From NCBI GenBank assembly GCA_030830415.1, contig JAURNB010000192.1, positions 1 through 23,302 on the forward strand: a stretch of DNA of 23,302 bases. The letters run 5' to 3'. Source of the stretch: Acidimicrobiales bacterium (GTDB lineage Bacteria > Actinomycetota > Acidimicrobiia > Acidimicrobiales > Ilumatobacteraceae). Numbering within the stretch: the first letter of the stretch is position 1; the number at the start of each line of letters is the position of its first letter. The position numbers and the translations under genes were made by a program. This document shows positions 1 through 7,589 of the stretch, piece after piece. The notes beneath the pieces were generated by a model. The model saw nothing but the letters and a program-made list of their open reading frames with translations. It did no database searches and was not told the origin of the DNA.

Positions 1-1992
1 ACTTTCAATGGCGTCTTCAAGTGCGCTTGCCGTCACGGCATCGCCTTGAGCCCCTAGTCGCCAGCCTGTTGCAGCGAAGCGGTCGCCGCGCTCTGTGACC
101 ACGAATAACTGCGGATGATTGAGGGCAATTTCTACTGCTGCACCCCACGATGTTGCACACACGCTGTTGGCAAGCAAGCGGTCGAGCAATGCATTGACCG
201 AGGCTTCGTATTGCCCACCATTGGCACGTACAAATTGACGCACCAACAGTGCGCCATCTGGCTGTTGCGCAGGCGAAACGGTATTCGAGCCACCCAAAGC
301 AAGTACTGCACCTTGCAAACTCTTCACATCGAGCTGGCTCAGCGCATTACGCGCAGCATCGACATCAGACATCACAATGCCGGCTATAGCGTCGCCGAGT
401 GCAGCATTTACTGCTTCTTCACGACCAGCATCGATAGTGACGAGGTCGACTAAGGCACCAACTACACCAGAAACATCTTTCAGGTGCTGCAGGCCTGCAC
501 GACTGCGTGCAGCTTCAAGAGCTTCACGCAAAACTTCTACACGAGCACTCCAGTGGGCACGTTGCGCACTAGCAATAGAGGCAACTTGCGTAATGGAATC
601 GAATGCGACTTCTGCAGCAGAACGGCGTTCCGACGCTCCGCCCACCTGGTTTTCTAAGAGCTCTGCAGCAGCCTCGGCATTTTCGTATTCGTTGCCTAAA
701 CGCTCAACATCGTTCAACAAGCGCTCGGCGCGATCTTCAAGTTGTGCAATACGAGTGCTCACCCGCTGCAATTCAGCACGGTCGCGTTCGTCGTTATTGT
801 GCAAAGTGCGCAATTCGCCGCGTACTTCTGCTGCAGCACTTGCGGCTACGGGCACAGGCAATTCAGGAAGCGCGTCTTCCCCATCGGCTTCGCGTCGTGC
901 TTCAAAGTAAGCAATTTGCAATGCAAGATCATCTGCTTCTGGCGACAGATCTGCGAGAGCTGAATCGATTTCTTCAAGTTCACTACGCAATGCAGAGGCA
1001 TCGGTTTCGAGTGAAGCCATCACATCGGAATCCATGAACTGACTGCGATCACGTTCCATTGAACGACGGCGTTCTGCCAACAGTGCAGAAAGACCACGAG
1101 AACGCTCGCGCAATTGCTCAACGCGTACTAGTTGGTCACTTACGCCCGTATCGCCAAGAGCTGCAAGTTCTGCCTCGCTTGCGGCTACCAGAACATCGAG
1201 TTCCGCCATACGAGTGCGAATTGCTTGTTCTTTTTCTACCGAAGCGTTCTTTTCACCAGCAATATTTGCAAGCTTCTCTTTTGCCGCCAAAATTTCTTGG
1301 CCAGCAATGTAAAGCTGCAGAATACTGAGTTCAGCAACCAATGCTCCGTGTCGACGTGCAGCATCGGCTTGGCGCTCTAATGGGCGCAACTGACGACGCA
1401 CTTCACGAATGAGGTCTTGCACGCGCAAAAGGTTTGCTTCAGTGCCGTCGAGGCGACGTTCAGCTTTCTCTTTACGCTTGCGATATTTCAATACGCCAGC
1501 GGCTTCTTCAATAATTGCTCGACGATCTTCAGGGCGCGCGTTCAGTACCGCATCGATTTGACCCTGGCTAATAATGACGTGCTGCTGGCGGCCGACGCCC
1601 GCATCTGACAAGAGCTCTTGCACATCGAGCAATCGACATTCCACACCGTTAATGGTGTACTCACTTTCACCACTGCGAAACAGAGTTCGGCCCACCGTAA
1701 TTTCGGTGAACTCCATGGGCAAGAGGCCTGCAGAGTTGTCGAGGGTAAGAAGAACTTCAGCGCGGCCCAGAGCCGGACGCTTTGCTGTACCTGCGAAAAT
1801 GACGTCGTCCATTTTTTGGCTTCGTACAGAAGACGGGGCCTGTGCACCAAGCACCCATGCAATGGCATCGACCACGTTGGATTTACCAGAGCCGTTTGGC
1901 CCGACAACAACGGTGACGCCAGGTTCAAGTTCCATTGCCGTTGTGTCGGCAAAAGACTTAAAGCCTTTCATGGTGAGAGTTTTCAAAAACAC
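1..1992 (-). CDS. smc: Chromosome segregation ATPase SMC, N-terminal part (cut by left edge)
   Basis: SMC forms the ring-shaped condensin that organises and segregates the chromosome, usually with ScpA and ScpB. About 664 codons are open to the left edge, so only the N-terminal half is present (SMC proteins are usually near 1,150-1,200 residues). The protein begins VFLKTLTMKGFKSFAD, the typical SMC start. The Walker A motif GPNGSGKSN lies at about residues 31-39 and the Q-loop ISQGQID at about 140. A long Glu/Arg/Ala-rich coiled coil follows, and the hinge begins near residue 505 (GVVGALVDLV). A GTG start at 1992 is chosen because it gives the family N-terminus. No good Shine-Dalgarno is visible, but a TACTGT hexamer lies 9 nt upstream. 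It follows mutM after 59 bp. The C-terminal coil and the signature and Walker B motifs are outside the window. Confidence 0.96.
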   Translation of the reverse strand, partial: MFLKTLTMKGFKSFADTTAMELEPGVTVVVGPNGSGKSNVVDAIAWVLGAQAPSSVRSQKMDDVIFAGTAKRPALGRAEVLLTLDNSAGLLPMEFTEITVGRTLFRSGESEYTINGVECRLLDVQELLSDAGVGRQQHVIISQGQIDAVLNARPEDRRAIIEEAAGVLKYRKRKEKAERRLDGTEANLLRVQDLIREVRRQLRPLERQADAARRHGALVAELSILQLYIAGQEILAAKEKLANIAGEKNASVEKEQAIRTRMAELDVLVAASEAELAALGDTGVSDQLVRVEQLRERSRGLSALLAERRRSMERDRSQFMDSDVMASLETDASALRSELEEIDSALADLSPEADDLALQIAYFEARREADGEDALPELPVPVAASAAAEVRGELRTLHNNDERDRAELQRVSTRIAQLEDRAERLLNDVERLGNEYENAEAAAELLENQVGGASERRSAAEVAFDSITQVASIASAQRAHWSARVEVLREALEAARSRAGLQHLKDVSGVVGALVDLVTIDAGREEAVNAALGDAIAGIVMSDVDAARNALSQLDVKSLQGAVLALGGSNTVSPAQQPDGALLVRQFVRANGGQYEASVNALLDRLLANSVCATSWGAAVEIALNHPQLFVVTERGDRFAATGWRLGAQGDAVTASALEDAIES

Positions 1993-2001
1993 AGCGAATT
2001 G

Positions 2002-2007
2002 ACAGTA
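2002..2007 (-). promoter_or_regulatory. Possible -10 element (TACTGT) before smc
   Basis: TACTGT fits the actinobacterial TAnnnT -10 pattern and ends 9 nt before the GTG start of smc, in the 59-bp mutM-smc gap. No convincing -35 is seen. Transcription from here would give a nearly leaderless smc mRNA. It is weaker than the other such sites in this window because the spacing is longer. Confidence 0.3.
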
Positions 2008-2051
2008 TCCGAAATGACCCCCTGATCTATATTCCGATAGCTGAAGCGGCC

Positions 2052-2918
2052 TTATTTCTGGCAAACAGGGCAAAAGTGCGTTGATCTGCCCGCACCCATC
2101 ACTCTTTTGATGATTCCGCGCCCACAAGTGCGGCACCTCTCGCCTTGCCGGGCATAGACCCGATGCTCGGTTTGGAAGATTCCTTCCTTGCCAAGGGCGT
2201 CGACGTATTGAGTGTCGGCCAAGGTAGACCCACCTGCCGCTACTGCCTCTGCGAGTACTTCACCAATATGACCATGCAGTTCTCGCAAGTGCTTTGTCGA
2301 CAGCGTGGCGCTGAGGTGGTTCCAGCGCAGTCGTGCACGATGCAAAATTTCATCGGCGTAAATATTGCCAATTCCGGCCACCACCGACTGGTCGAGCAAC
2401 AACGCCTTCACCCCGCGATTTCCCTTTGTGAACCGGTCGCGAAAAGCCTCAAAAGTGAAGTTGCCCGTGAGCGGGTCGAGCCCTAGCCGCGCCACCTCGG
2501 GCACGAGCGACTCGGTACCTGCTTCAGCGTTGTCGTCGTCGGGGTTGTACACCACTACTTCCCCGAATGTTCGGGGGTCAACAAAGCGCAACTCACGCAC
2601 CGCTTCATTCTTTTTCTCGAGCGTCAGCACAACATGTGTGTGCTTTTCTCGTACATCGCCAGGCGCAGCAAGAAGCAAGCGGCCACTCATACGTAAGTGC
2701 ACCATCATCACGTTGCCCGATGACAAGTCGAACAACAAATACTTTCCGTGACGTCGAGCAGCAACGATGGTTTCGTGATGCAAACCCGCAATGAGTGCTT
2801 GTTTGCTACTGCGTCGAACTGTACGCTCGCGACCTACTTCAACCTGCACTATGCGAGCACCCACCACCGCAGTTTCCACGCTCCGGCGCACCGTTTCCAC
2901 TTCGGGAAGTTCAGGCAT
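2052..2918 (-). CDS. mutM: Formamidopyrimidine-DNA glycosylase (MutM/Fpg)
   Basis: This base-excision-repair enzyme removes 8-oxoguanine and formamidopyrimidines and nicks the abasic site. The start at 2918 gives MPELPEVETVRR, in which Pro2 (exposed after Met removal) and Glu3 are the known catalytic residues. An upstream in-frame ATG at 2948 would bury Pro2 and is rejected. A conserved Lys lies in RRHGKYLL at about 59. The C-terminal zinc finger has Cys at about 262, 265, 283 and 286, with the lesion-binding Arg in GRSTHFCP. Length is 288 residues, normal for the family. The start codon overlaps the end of rnc by 8 bp (2911-2918) and there is no strong Shine-Dalgarno, so translational coupling to rnc is likely. 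The rnc-mutM-smc order is standard in actinobacteria. Confidence 0.97.
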   Translation of the reverse strand: MPELPEVETVRRSVETAVVGARIVQVEVGRERTVRRSSKQALIAGLHHETIVAARRHGKYLLFDLSSGNVMMVHLRMSGRLLLAAPGDVREKHTHVVLTLEKKNEAVRELRFVDPRTFGEVVVYNPDDDNAEAGTESLVPEVARLGLDPLTGNFTFEAFRDRFTKGNRGVKALLLDQSVVAGIGNIYADEILHRARLRWNHLSATLSTKHLRELHGHIGEVLAEAVAAGGSTLADTQYVDALGKEGIFQTEHRVYARQGERCRTCGRGIIKRVMGAGRSTHFCPVCQK

Positions 2919-3621
2919 CGAGAAGATCACATGCGGCTTGTGCCGCAACTTGCTCTGCTGCTTTTTTGGAACGCCCCACTCCGAACGTTTCCAACTTGCC
3001 TACCCGCACAGAGGCCGTAAAGGTTTTGTCGTGGTCGGGGCCAATACTTTCCACCGAATATTCAGGCGGGTTCAGACCCAAGCGAGCCACCTGTTCTTGC
3101 AACACTGTTTTGAAATCGAGGCGGTCGATATTGGGAAGCGCCTCTTGCATTGCTGGGAGCAACACCGCCTCTACCGAACGAAATGCAGCCTCTGCTCCAC
3201 CATCCAAGTAGATAGCACCAATGACTGCCTCGAAGGCGTCGGAAAGCAACGAAGTTTTATCGCGCCCACCTGCGGCATCTTCACCTTTTCCCAGCAACAA
3301 AGCATCGCCCAGGTGAATGCCGCGAGCAATGCGTGCAAGAGCTGTAGCACTCACCACGCTCTTGCGTAGATCGGTTAAGCGTCCTTCAGGGAGTTCTGAA
3401 AATTGTCGATACGCAATATCGGCAACGACCCAACCCAAAACCGCATCGCCAAGAAACTCCAAACGTTCATTGGAACGCTCGGCATCATTTTCCGACTGCC
3501 ACGAACGATGCAGGAATGCGTCTTGCAGTAATTGTGGATCACGAAACTCGTATTGAAATGCCGCACACACAGCACGTAACGAGTCTGGAGAAGAAACACC
3601 GAGCGAAGCAGAGTCGCCCAC
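2911..3621 (-). CDS. rnc: Ribonuclease III
   Basis: This endoribonuclease cleaves double-stranded RNA and acts in rRNA maturation and mRNA decay. The family signature NERLEFLGDAVL lies at residues 51-62, with catalytic acids Glu55, Asp59, Asp128 and Glu131 (SDAFEAVIGAIYLDGG). A C-terminal double-stranded-RNA-binding domain occupies about 169-236 (DFKTVLQEQV, then GRSKKAAEQVAAQAA). Length 236 is typical. A GTG start at 3621 lies 5 nt after the acpP stop, and the 3' end overlaps mutM by 8 bp, so it is probably read as part of the rpmF-plsX-acpP-rnc-mutM unit. Confidence 0.97.
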   Translation of the reverse strand: MGDSASLGVSSPDSLRAVCAAFQYEFRDPQLLQDAFLHRSWQSENDAERSNERLEFLGDAVLGWVVADIAYRQFSELPEGRLTDLRKSVVSATALARIARGIHLGDALLLGKGEDAAGGRDKTSLLSDAFEAVIGAIYLDGGAEAAFRSVEAVLLPAMQEALPNIDRLDFKTVLQEQVARLGLNPPEYSVESIGPDHDKTFTASVRVGKLETFGVGRSKKAAEQVAAQAACDLLDA

Positions 3622-3626
3622 GCGAA

Positions 3627-3902
3627 TTATGCGCCCTTCGAGATACGCCCGAACACATAGTCGACGGCGTCGCGAACAGTTTTCAGGTCTTGGAGATCTT
3701 CATCGTCAATACGGAAGTTAGGAACGATGGTGGAAAGTTCTTCTTCCAAGGCTTCAACGAGTTCAATGAGGGCCAACGAGTCGGCATCGAGGTCGTCGGA
3801 AAATGACTGACCTTCTGAAATTGCGCTTGCCTCAATTTCAAGAATCTCTGAGAGTTGGTCGCGGATGATGGTAAATACTCCGGCACGATCGATTGATGAC
3901 AT
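3627..3902 (-). CDS. acpP: Acyl carrier protein
   Basis: ACP carries growing acyl chains on a 4'-phosphopantetheine arm in type II fatty acid synthesis. The attachment serine is in DDLDADSLALIELVEALEEE, Ser42 with the chosen start, and the protein is strongly acidic. The start at 3902 (MSSIDRAGVF, 91 residues) is preferred over an in-frame ATG at 3941 because an AAGGAG Shine-Dalgarno lies 7-8 nt upstream and the longer form would overlap plsX. The C-terminus is slightly longer than in E. coli ACP. The gene lies 13 bp after plsX and 5 bp before rnc. PlsX uses acyl-ACP as substrate, so the neighbourhood is functional. No fabD, fabG or fabH lies beside it here. Confidence 0.95.
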   Translation of the reverse strand: MSSIDRAGVFTIIRDQLSEILEIEASAISEGQSFSDDLDADSLALIELVEALEEELSTIVPNFRIDDEDLQDLKTVRDAVDYVFGRISKGA

Positions 3903-3915
3903 GGAATGACTCCTT

Positions 3916-4911
3916 TTACTGATCTGATGACTGTAGACCAATGGCCTGACGAATCTCGTTGACTATGTTGCAGTCGACCATTTCTTTGGCCACTTTGATG
4001 CCATTCAACATGGCTCGTGCACCAGAAGACCCGTGAGAAATGATGCAGACGCCATCGACACCCAGCAATATGGCGCCACCTGTGGTGTCGGGATCGAGGG
4101 TTTCATAAAGAGGAAGAAGTGCTGGCAAAAGCGCATTGGCATGTTCCTGATATTCAGGGGTGGAGCCAAAGGCACCAAACAGCGCCTTAATAACTGTCTT
4201 CAAACTTCCTTCAAGGGTTTTCAACACCACGTTGCCTGTAAAACCATCGGTCACCACGACGTCGACATCGTCGGTCATGATGTCGCGGCCTTCAACGTTT
4301 CCAATGAAGTGAAAGCCAGATGCGCCTGACAAGAGTTCAAAAGCTTCTTTGCGCAACGAGTCGCCCTTGCCTGGTTCTTCACCAATTGACAACAGGCCAA
4401 CACGTGGAGTTTCTACGCCATAACGATTCTTTGAATAGATGCTGCCCATGAGCGCAAACTGCGTGAGCCATTCGGCTTGCACATCGGCATTAGCACCTGC
4501 GTCGAGCAGAACTGTTGGGCGACCACCAGGTACAGGAATAGGTGTGGCAATAGCCGGACGATTGACGCCCTTAATGCGCCCCATTCGCAAGAGCGCAGAA
4601 GCCATGGTTGCTCCGGTGTTTCCAGCAGAGATCATGGCACTTGCTGCTCCGTCGCGCACTGCTTCAGCGCTGCGCACCAATGTGGAGTCTTTTTTGCGAC
4701 GCACGCCACCGGCGGCATCTTCATCCATCGCAATGATTTCATTAGCAATGATGTGGGGAATACCAGAAATGTCTAGTGCTGTGAGTGACGCAAGATTCTC
4801 GGGGCCAACAAGAACACAAGGGATGCCAGCGGCAATAGCTTCTAAAACACCCTGAATGATTTCGTCGGGGGCACGGTCGCCACCCATCGCGTCAACCGCG
4901 ACTGGCAACAC
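3916..4911 (-). CDS. plsX: Phosphate acyltransferase PlsX
   Basis: PlsX converts acyl-ACP and phosphate to acyl-phosphate, the acyl donor for PlsY in phosphatidic acid synthesis. The N-terminus VAVDAMGGDRAPDEIIQG is the PlsX hallmark. Other conserved stretches are ISAGNTGATMASAL, GEEPGKGDSLRKEAF, VTDGFTGNVVLKTLEG and LLGVDGVCIISHGSSG. Length 331 matches the family. The start is GTG at 4911, directly followed by TTG; the reading begins only 4 nt after the rpmF stop, so coupling to rpmF is likely. The order rpmF-plsX-acpP-rnc is widespread in bacteria. Confidence 0.97.
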   Translation of the reverse strand: MLPVAVDAMGGDRAPDEIIQGVLEAIAAGIPCVLVGPENLASLTALDISGIPHIIANEIIAMDEDAAGGVRRKKDSTLVRSAEAVRDGAASAMISAGNTGATMASALLRMGRIKGVNRPAIATPIPVPGGRPTVLLDAGANADVQAEWLTQFALMGSIYSKNRYGVETPRVGLLSIGEEPGKGDSLRKEAFELLSGASGFHFIGNVEGRDIMTDDVDVVVTDGFTGNVVLKTLEGSLKTVIKALFGAFGSTPEYQEHANALLPALLPLYETLDPDTTGGAILLGVDGVCIISHGSSGARAMLNGIKVAKEMVDCNIVNEIRQAIGLQSSDQ

Positions 4912-4915
4912 GGGA

Positions 4916-5095
4916 CTAAGCGACTTCTACCGCGGTGCGACCTTTGTACCAGCCGCAACCACCACACACGATGTGTGGCTTTTTTGCCACACCACAACGT
5001 GGGCACACGCTGCGTGAAGGCACCGTCATTTTCATGTTCGCCGACCGACGGCTACGGCTCTTCATTTTGGAAGTTTTCTTTTTAGGAACAGCCAC
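4916..5095 (-). CDS. rpmF: 50S ribosomal protein L32 (zinc-ribbon type)
   Basis: L32 is a small protein of the large ribosomal subunit. The GTG start at 5095 gives (M)AVPKKKTSKMKSRSRRS, the normal L32 N-terminus, and has a GGAG Shine-Dalgarno 6 nt upstream. An ATG at 5122 would add nine unusual residues and is rejected. Length is 59 residues. Two Cys pairs (CPRCG and CGGCGW) form the zinc ribbon, so this is the zinc-binding paralog type. The protein is very basic. It lies 4 bp before plsX and 101 bp after the DUF177 gene, a usual pairing. Confidence 0.96.
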   Translation of the reverse strand: MAVPKKKTSKMKSRSRRSANMKMTVPSRSVCPRCGVAKKPHIVCGGCGWYKGRTAVEVA

Positions 5096-5196
5096 AATTT
5101 TCTCCGTCGAACTTGGCGCCACCTGGATGTGCGCTCAACTAGCCGTTTGATGATATCGGCGCACTCCCCCTCATCGGCAACCCCGAATGGCGATAA
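5096..5196. other. 101-bp gap between DUF177 gene and rpmF
   Basis: This is the largest gap in the minus-strand housekeeping block. It holds the rpmF Shine-Dalgarno (GGAG beside 5095). On the minus strand TTGCCG and TATCAT occur 19 nt apart, a possible but weak internal promoter for rpmF-plsX-acpP. No terminator hairpin or small gene is evident. Confidence 0.4.
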
Positions 5197-5742
5197 TTAC
5201 TCAGGAAACTGGCTACCGAGATCCCGCAAGGCATCCCACCTGGGGTCAACCGGGGTCTCAGAACAGCCACACGAGGCTCCTTCAGGAGTCGACTTGTCGG
5301 CTCCACACACGGGGCACAAGCCTGGGCAGTCGGGGCGACACACAGGGGTATCGGGCACTGCCAAGAGCACATGTTCACGCACCATGGGGGCCAAATTGAG
5401 CTGATCGCTTTCCAGACGGTAGGCGTCGGGGTCGGTGATCTCGCGTTGGTAGATCTCTGCGACCTCGCCCACGGCAACCCCAGAAATATCTTTCAGGCAC
5501 CGACAGCATTGGTCGTGCCACTGCGCATTCACATTGCCTGAGACCACAATGCCGTTGTTACTGCACTCCAAATGGAGATGTATGCCAACAAGTTGCGGCA
5601 AGAGTCTGGGGTCATCGAATTCAAAATGTTTCGACTCGACGTCGATTTCCACGTCTTTCCAGTTGCCGGGACGCCGCAAGAGTTCTGCGGCATTCACTAA
5701 CAACCCCGTGAGAGGAGAAGGGTGGCGTGCGCTTGACGACAT
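5197..5742 (-). CDS. DUF177 / YceD family protein
   Basis: This family (DUF177, YceD) is almost always encoded just upstream of rpmF and has been linked to 23S rRNA or ribosome accumulation; the molecular role is not settled. The protein has 181 residues from MSSSARHPSPLTG. It carries the family cysteine motif CRPDCPGLCPVCG in the C-terminal third and a second Cys cluster, QCCRCLKDISG, in the middle, suggesting bound metal. The start at 5742 is chosen because it lies 7 nt after the upstream stop and has an AGAGGG-like ribosome site; an ORF extension to 5844 overlaps the preceding gene and lacks family similarity. In mycobacteria the same family lies between sepIVA and rnc, matching the order here. 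Confidence 0.9.
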   Translation of the reverse strand: MSSSARHPSPLTGLLVNAAELLRRPGNWKDVEIDVESKHFEFDDPRLLPQLVGIHLHLECSNNGIVVSGNVNAQWHDQCCRCLKDISGVAVGEVAEIYQREITDPDAYRLESDQLNLAPMVREHVLLAVPDTPVCRPDCPGLCPVCGADKSTPEGASCGCSETPVDPRWDALRDLGSQFPE

Positions 5743-5749
5743 GAACCCT

Positions 5750-6310
5750 CTAGAAACGGTCTTGGTCGAAGAACACCTGCATCTCGCCGGTTGGCTCTTT
5801 GACTTGTTCTTCTTCTTGACCAATTGCCAAACGCTGACGACCACTCGCCACTGTTTTCATGAGGCGGTCGAGCAAAATTTCAAAACTCCCCAGGCGCTGA
5901 TCGAGGAAATCTTCAGTTTCCATACGAATGCGACGTGCGTCGGTTTCGGCTGCTTCCAAAATACTGCGTGCCCGCGACTCTGCTGCGCGCACCACTTCAG
6001 TGCGCTGCACCATGCGCTCTGCTTGCACACGAGCAGCATCGAGAATTTCGTCGCCTTCACGCTTGGTTTTATTGAGAAACTCTTGTCGTTCTTTCAGCAT
6101 CCACCGCGCTTGACGCAGTTCTTCAGGCAAAAGCGCTTGGGCTTCTTGCAAATAACCAATGATCTGGTCGCGGTCAATACGTGGCGTGCTGGAGAGCGGC
6201 ATGTTTGGCGCGTTCACAATGATGTCGATGACATCGTTCAGCAAAAGTTCTGCGTCACCCATTTGCGGTGCGATAGGACGGGCATTTTCGTAACTCTCGT
6301 CGTAACTCAT
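5750..6310 (-). CDS. DivIVA-like coiled-coil protein, probable SepIVA homolog
   Basis: The 186-residue protein is mostly charged alpha-helix with no membrane segment. An N-terminal part (LLNDVIDIIVNAPNMPLSST, then RDQIIGYLQEAQALLPEELRQA) is followed by an Ala/Glu/Arg-rich coiled coil (about 60-150) and a C-terminal FLDQRLGSFEILLDRLMKTV segment. The layout resembles the mycobacterial septation factor SepIVA (Rv2927c), and the gene also sits just upstream of DUF177, as sepIVA does. SepIVA is a DivIVA-domain protein of cell division and polar growth; the same job here is inference. The ATG at 6310 overlaps the coaD stop in ATGA and has AAAGGAG 8 nt upstream, so a longer reading to 6430 is rejected. 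Its coiled coil is shorter than the mycobacterial one. Confidence 0.8.
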   Translation of the reverse strand: MSYDESYENARPIAPQMGDAELLLNDVIDIIVNAPNMPLSSTPRIDRDQIIGYLQEAQALLPEELRQARWMLKERQEFLNKTKREGDEILDAARVQAERMVQRTEVVRAAESRARSILEAAETDARRIRMETEDFLDQRLGSFEILLDRLMKTVASGRQRLAIGQEEEQVKEPTGEMQVFFDQDRF

Positions 6311-6789
6311 GAAAACAACTCCTTTAAAGCGTGTGCAACATTGGCCGGCACCATCGAAGATGGATCGCCACCGTACTGCGCAATTTCGCGGATGAACCTG
6401 CTGCTCACCGACGTATAAGCGGGGCTGCACGGCAAATACACGGTGGGTATTCCTGCAACAGCAAAGTTGGTATGAGCCATTTGCTGCTCAATTTCAAAAT
6501 CTCCTGAGTTGCGCAAGCCCTTCACCATGAAATCTGCTTGCACTACCCGCGCTGCATCGACTGCCAAACCAGGGAAGGCATGGATCTCGACGTTTTTCAC
6601 TTGTGCCGATTGCAATGCGACCTGAATAAGAGCAATACGCTCGTCGACGCTGAAGACCCCGCCATGTTTTTCCGGGTTGTGCAAAATTGCCACGACAACT
6701 TTTCCGAAAAGACGAGACGCCTGTTCGATGATGTCGAGGTGCCCTAAATGGATGGGGTCAAAACTCCCGGGGTATAAAACAGTTGCCAT
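6307..6789 (-). CDS. coaD: Phosphopantetheine adenylyltransferase
   Basis: CoaD makes dephospho-CoA from 4'-phosphopantetheine and ATP, the penultimate step of CoA synthesis. The nucleotidyltransferase motif GSFDPIHLGH lies at residues 8-17 (HxGH at 14-17). The second ATP-binding motif, VSSRFIREIA, lies at about 128-137. Other family stretches are HNPEKHGGVFSVDERIAL and KGLRNSGDFEIEQQMAHTN. Length 160 is typical. The start lies 8 bp after the rsmD stop with an AGGAAG ribosome site; the stop overlaps the next gene in ATGA. CoA supply also feeds the phosphopantetheine arm of the nearby ACP. Confidence 0.97.
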   Translation of the reverse strand: MATVLYPGSFDPIHLGHLDIIEQASRLFGKVVVAILHNPEKHGGVFSVDERIALIQVALQSAQVKNVEIHAFPGLAVDAARVVQADFMVKGLRNSGDFEIEQQMAHTNFAVAGIPTVYLPCSPAYTSVSSRFIREIAQYGGDPSSMVPANVAHALKELFS

Positions 6790-6797
6790 ATCGCTTC

Positions 6798-7367
6798 CTA
6801 CGGTAGTTCACTGCGCACGAAAAAACCGACGGATGTGCGTCCATACACACGAGTTCGGGTCATTTCCCAGCCATTTGGCGCTGTTTCATGAATAGCGCAT
6901 CGGCTTTCTGTCTCTGCCACCACCACCACATCGCTTGGGGCTGAACTCAGCACTACATCAAAGAGGCGGCCCCAATGTTCGTATTGATAAGGCGGGTCGG
7001 CGAGCACCAAGTGAGTTGAGCCGAGGAGTTCCCCCAAGCGCTGCTGTGAACTCTGTGCTGAAATGTCGAGCACCACAACAGTTGATTTACCCTCAAGACC
7101 AAGTGCCGCAAGGTTGCCCCGCAACACACCAAGTGCCGAGCGATTGTTTTCTACAAACACACAATGAGCAGCACCCCGCGACAATGCTTCGATGCCTAGT
7201 GCCCCCGACCCTGCGAAGAGGTCGATCACACGCTCGTCGCGCACTGCGTTCATACTGTTCAACGCATTGAACACCGCTTCGCGCACTTTGTCGGTGGTGG
7301 GCCTTGTGGCCTCGCCTTCTGGGCCTTCGATACGGCGCCCACGAAGATCACCTGCAACAACTCGCAT
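6798..7367 (-). CDS. rsmD: 16S rRNA (guanine966-N2)-methyltransferase RsmD
   Basis: RsmD methylates G966 of 16S rRNA with S-adenosylmethionine. The start MRVVAGDLRGRRIE and the stretch TRPTTDKVREAVFNAL (about 21-36) are family hallmarks. The SAM-binding motif DLFAGSGALGIEALSRGA lies at 49-66 and the catalytic DPPY at 124-127. Length is 189. It is followed after 8 bp by coaD, the usual partner. Its ATG has no Shine-Dalgarno but a TAGTCT hexamer ends exactly 7 nt upstream, so the transcript may be leaderless. An opposite-strand gene separates it from recG, so recG and rsmD are not simply one operon here. Confidence 0.96.
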   Translation of the reverse strand: MRVVAGDLRGRRIEGPEGEATRPTTDKVREAVFNALNSMNAVRDERVIDLFAGSGALGIEALSRGAAHCVFVENNRSALGVLRGNLAALGLEGKSTVVVLDISAQSSQQRLGELLGSTHLVLADPPYQYEHWGRLFDVVLSSAPSDVVVVAETESRCAIHETAPNGWEMTRTRVYGRTSVGFFVRSELP

Positions 7368-7374
7368 ACCAGTA

Positions 7375-7380
7375 AGACTA
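7375..7380 (-). promoter_or_regulatory. Candidate -10 (TAGTCT) for rsmD, leaderless spacing
   Basis: TAGTCT matches TAnnnT and is followed by 7 nt and then the rsmD ATG, the spacing expected when transcription starts at the start codon. It lies in the 18-bp gap between the divergent rsmD and the small zinc-ribbon gene. A less perfect TAAGAC at 7373-7378 faces the other way, also 7 nt before an ATG. No clear -35 is seen for either. Confidence 0.5.
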
Positions 7381-7385
7381 CGTGC

Positions 7386-7589
7386 ATGACTTCACCTTCG
7401 CCTTCCATCATCTGCGTTGACTGTGGAGGCCCAGCCCACCTCATTACCCCACCTCGCGAAGATAATGAGTGGCTTGTGGGTGACGTCGTTGCTTATAGAT
7501 GTCGCGATTGCCTCGACCGGTGGGATCTTGTTCTCACTGCTGAAGACTTAGGCATTGAAGAAGACCAGGCCGATCAACCCGACGTTTAA
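7386..7589 (+). CDS. Small zinc-ribbon protein, function unknown
   Basis: The 67-residue acidic protein has two CxxC pairs, CVDCGG at about 10-15 and CRDCLDRW at about 39-46, suggesting a single zinc ribbon, and an acidic tail rich in Glu and Asp. No membrane segment or signal peptide is visible. I do not recognise the family. It is divergent from rsmD by 18 bp, and its stop shares the TTAA at 7586-7589 with the recG stop, so it fits exactly into the space between two well-defined genes; this favours a real gene. No Shine-Dalgarno is seen, and a leaderless start is possible. It could be a recruiting or RNA-binding zinc ribbon, but there is no evidence of its role. Confidence 0.65.
   Translation: MTSPSPSIICVDCGGPAHLITPPREDNEWLVGDVVAYRCRDCLDRWDLVLTAEDLGIEEDQADQPDV

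Noticed and set aside
2919..2948. Upstream ATG start for mutM at 2948
   Set aside because: It would add ten residues before the catalytic proline, which must be the N-terminal residue after Met removal.
5534..6418. Long plus-strand reading frame (294 codons) opposite the SepIVA-like and coaD genes
   Set aside because: It is antisense to three genes with clear family motifs or overlaps, has low-complexity composition and no recognisable motif or ribosome site; codon bias of the real strand explains it.
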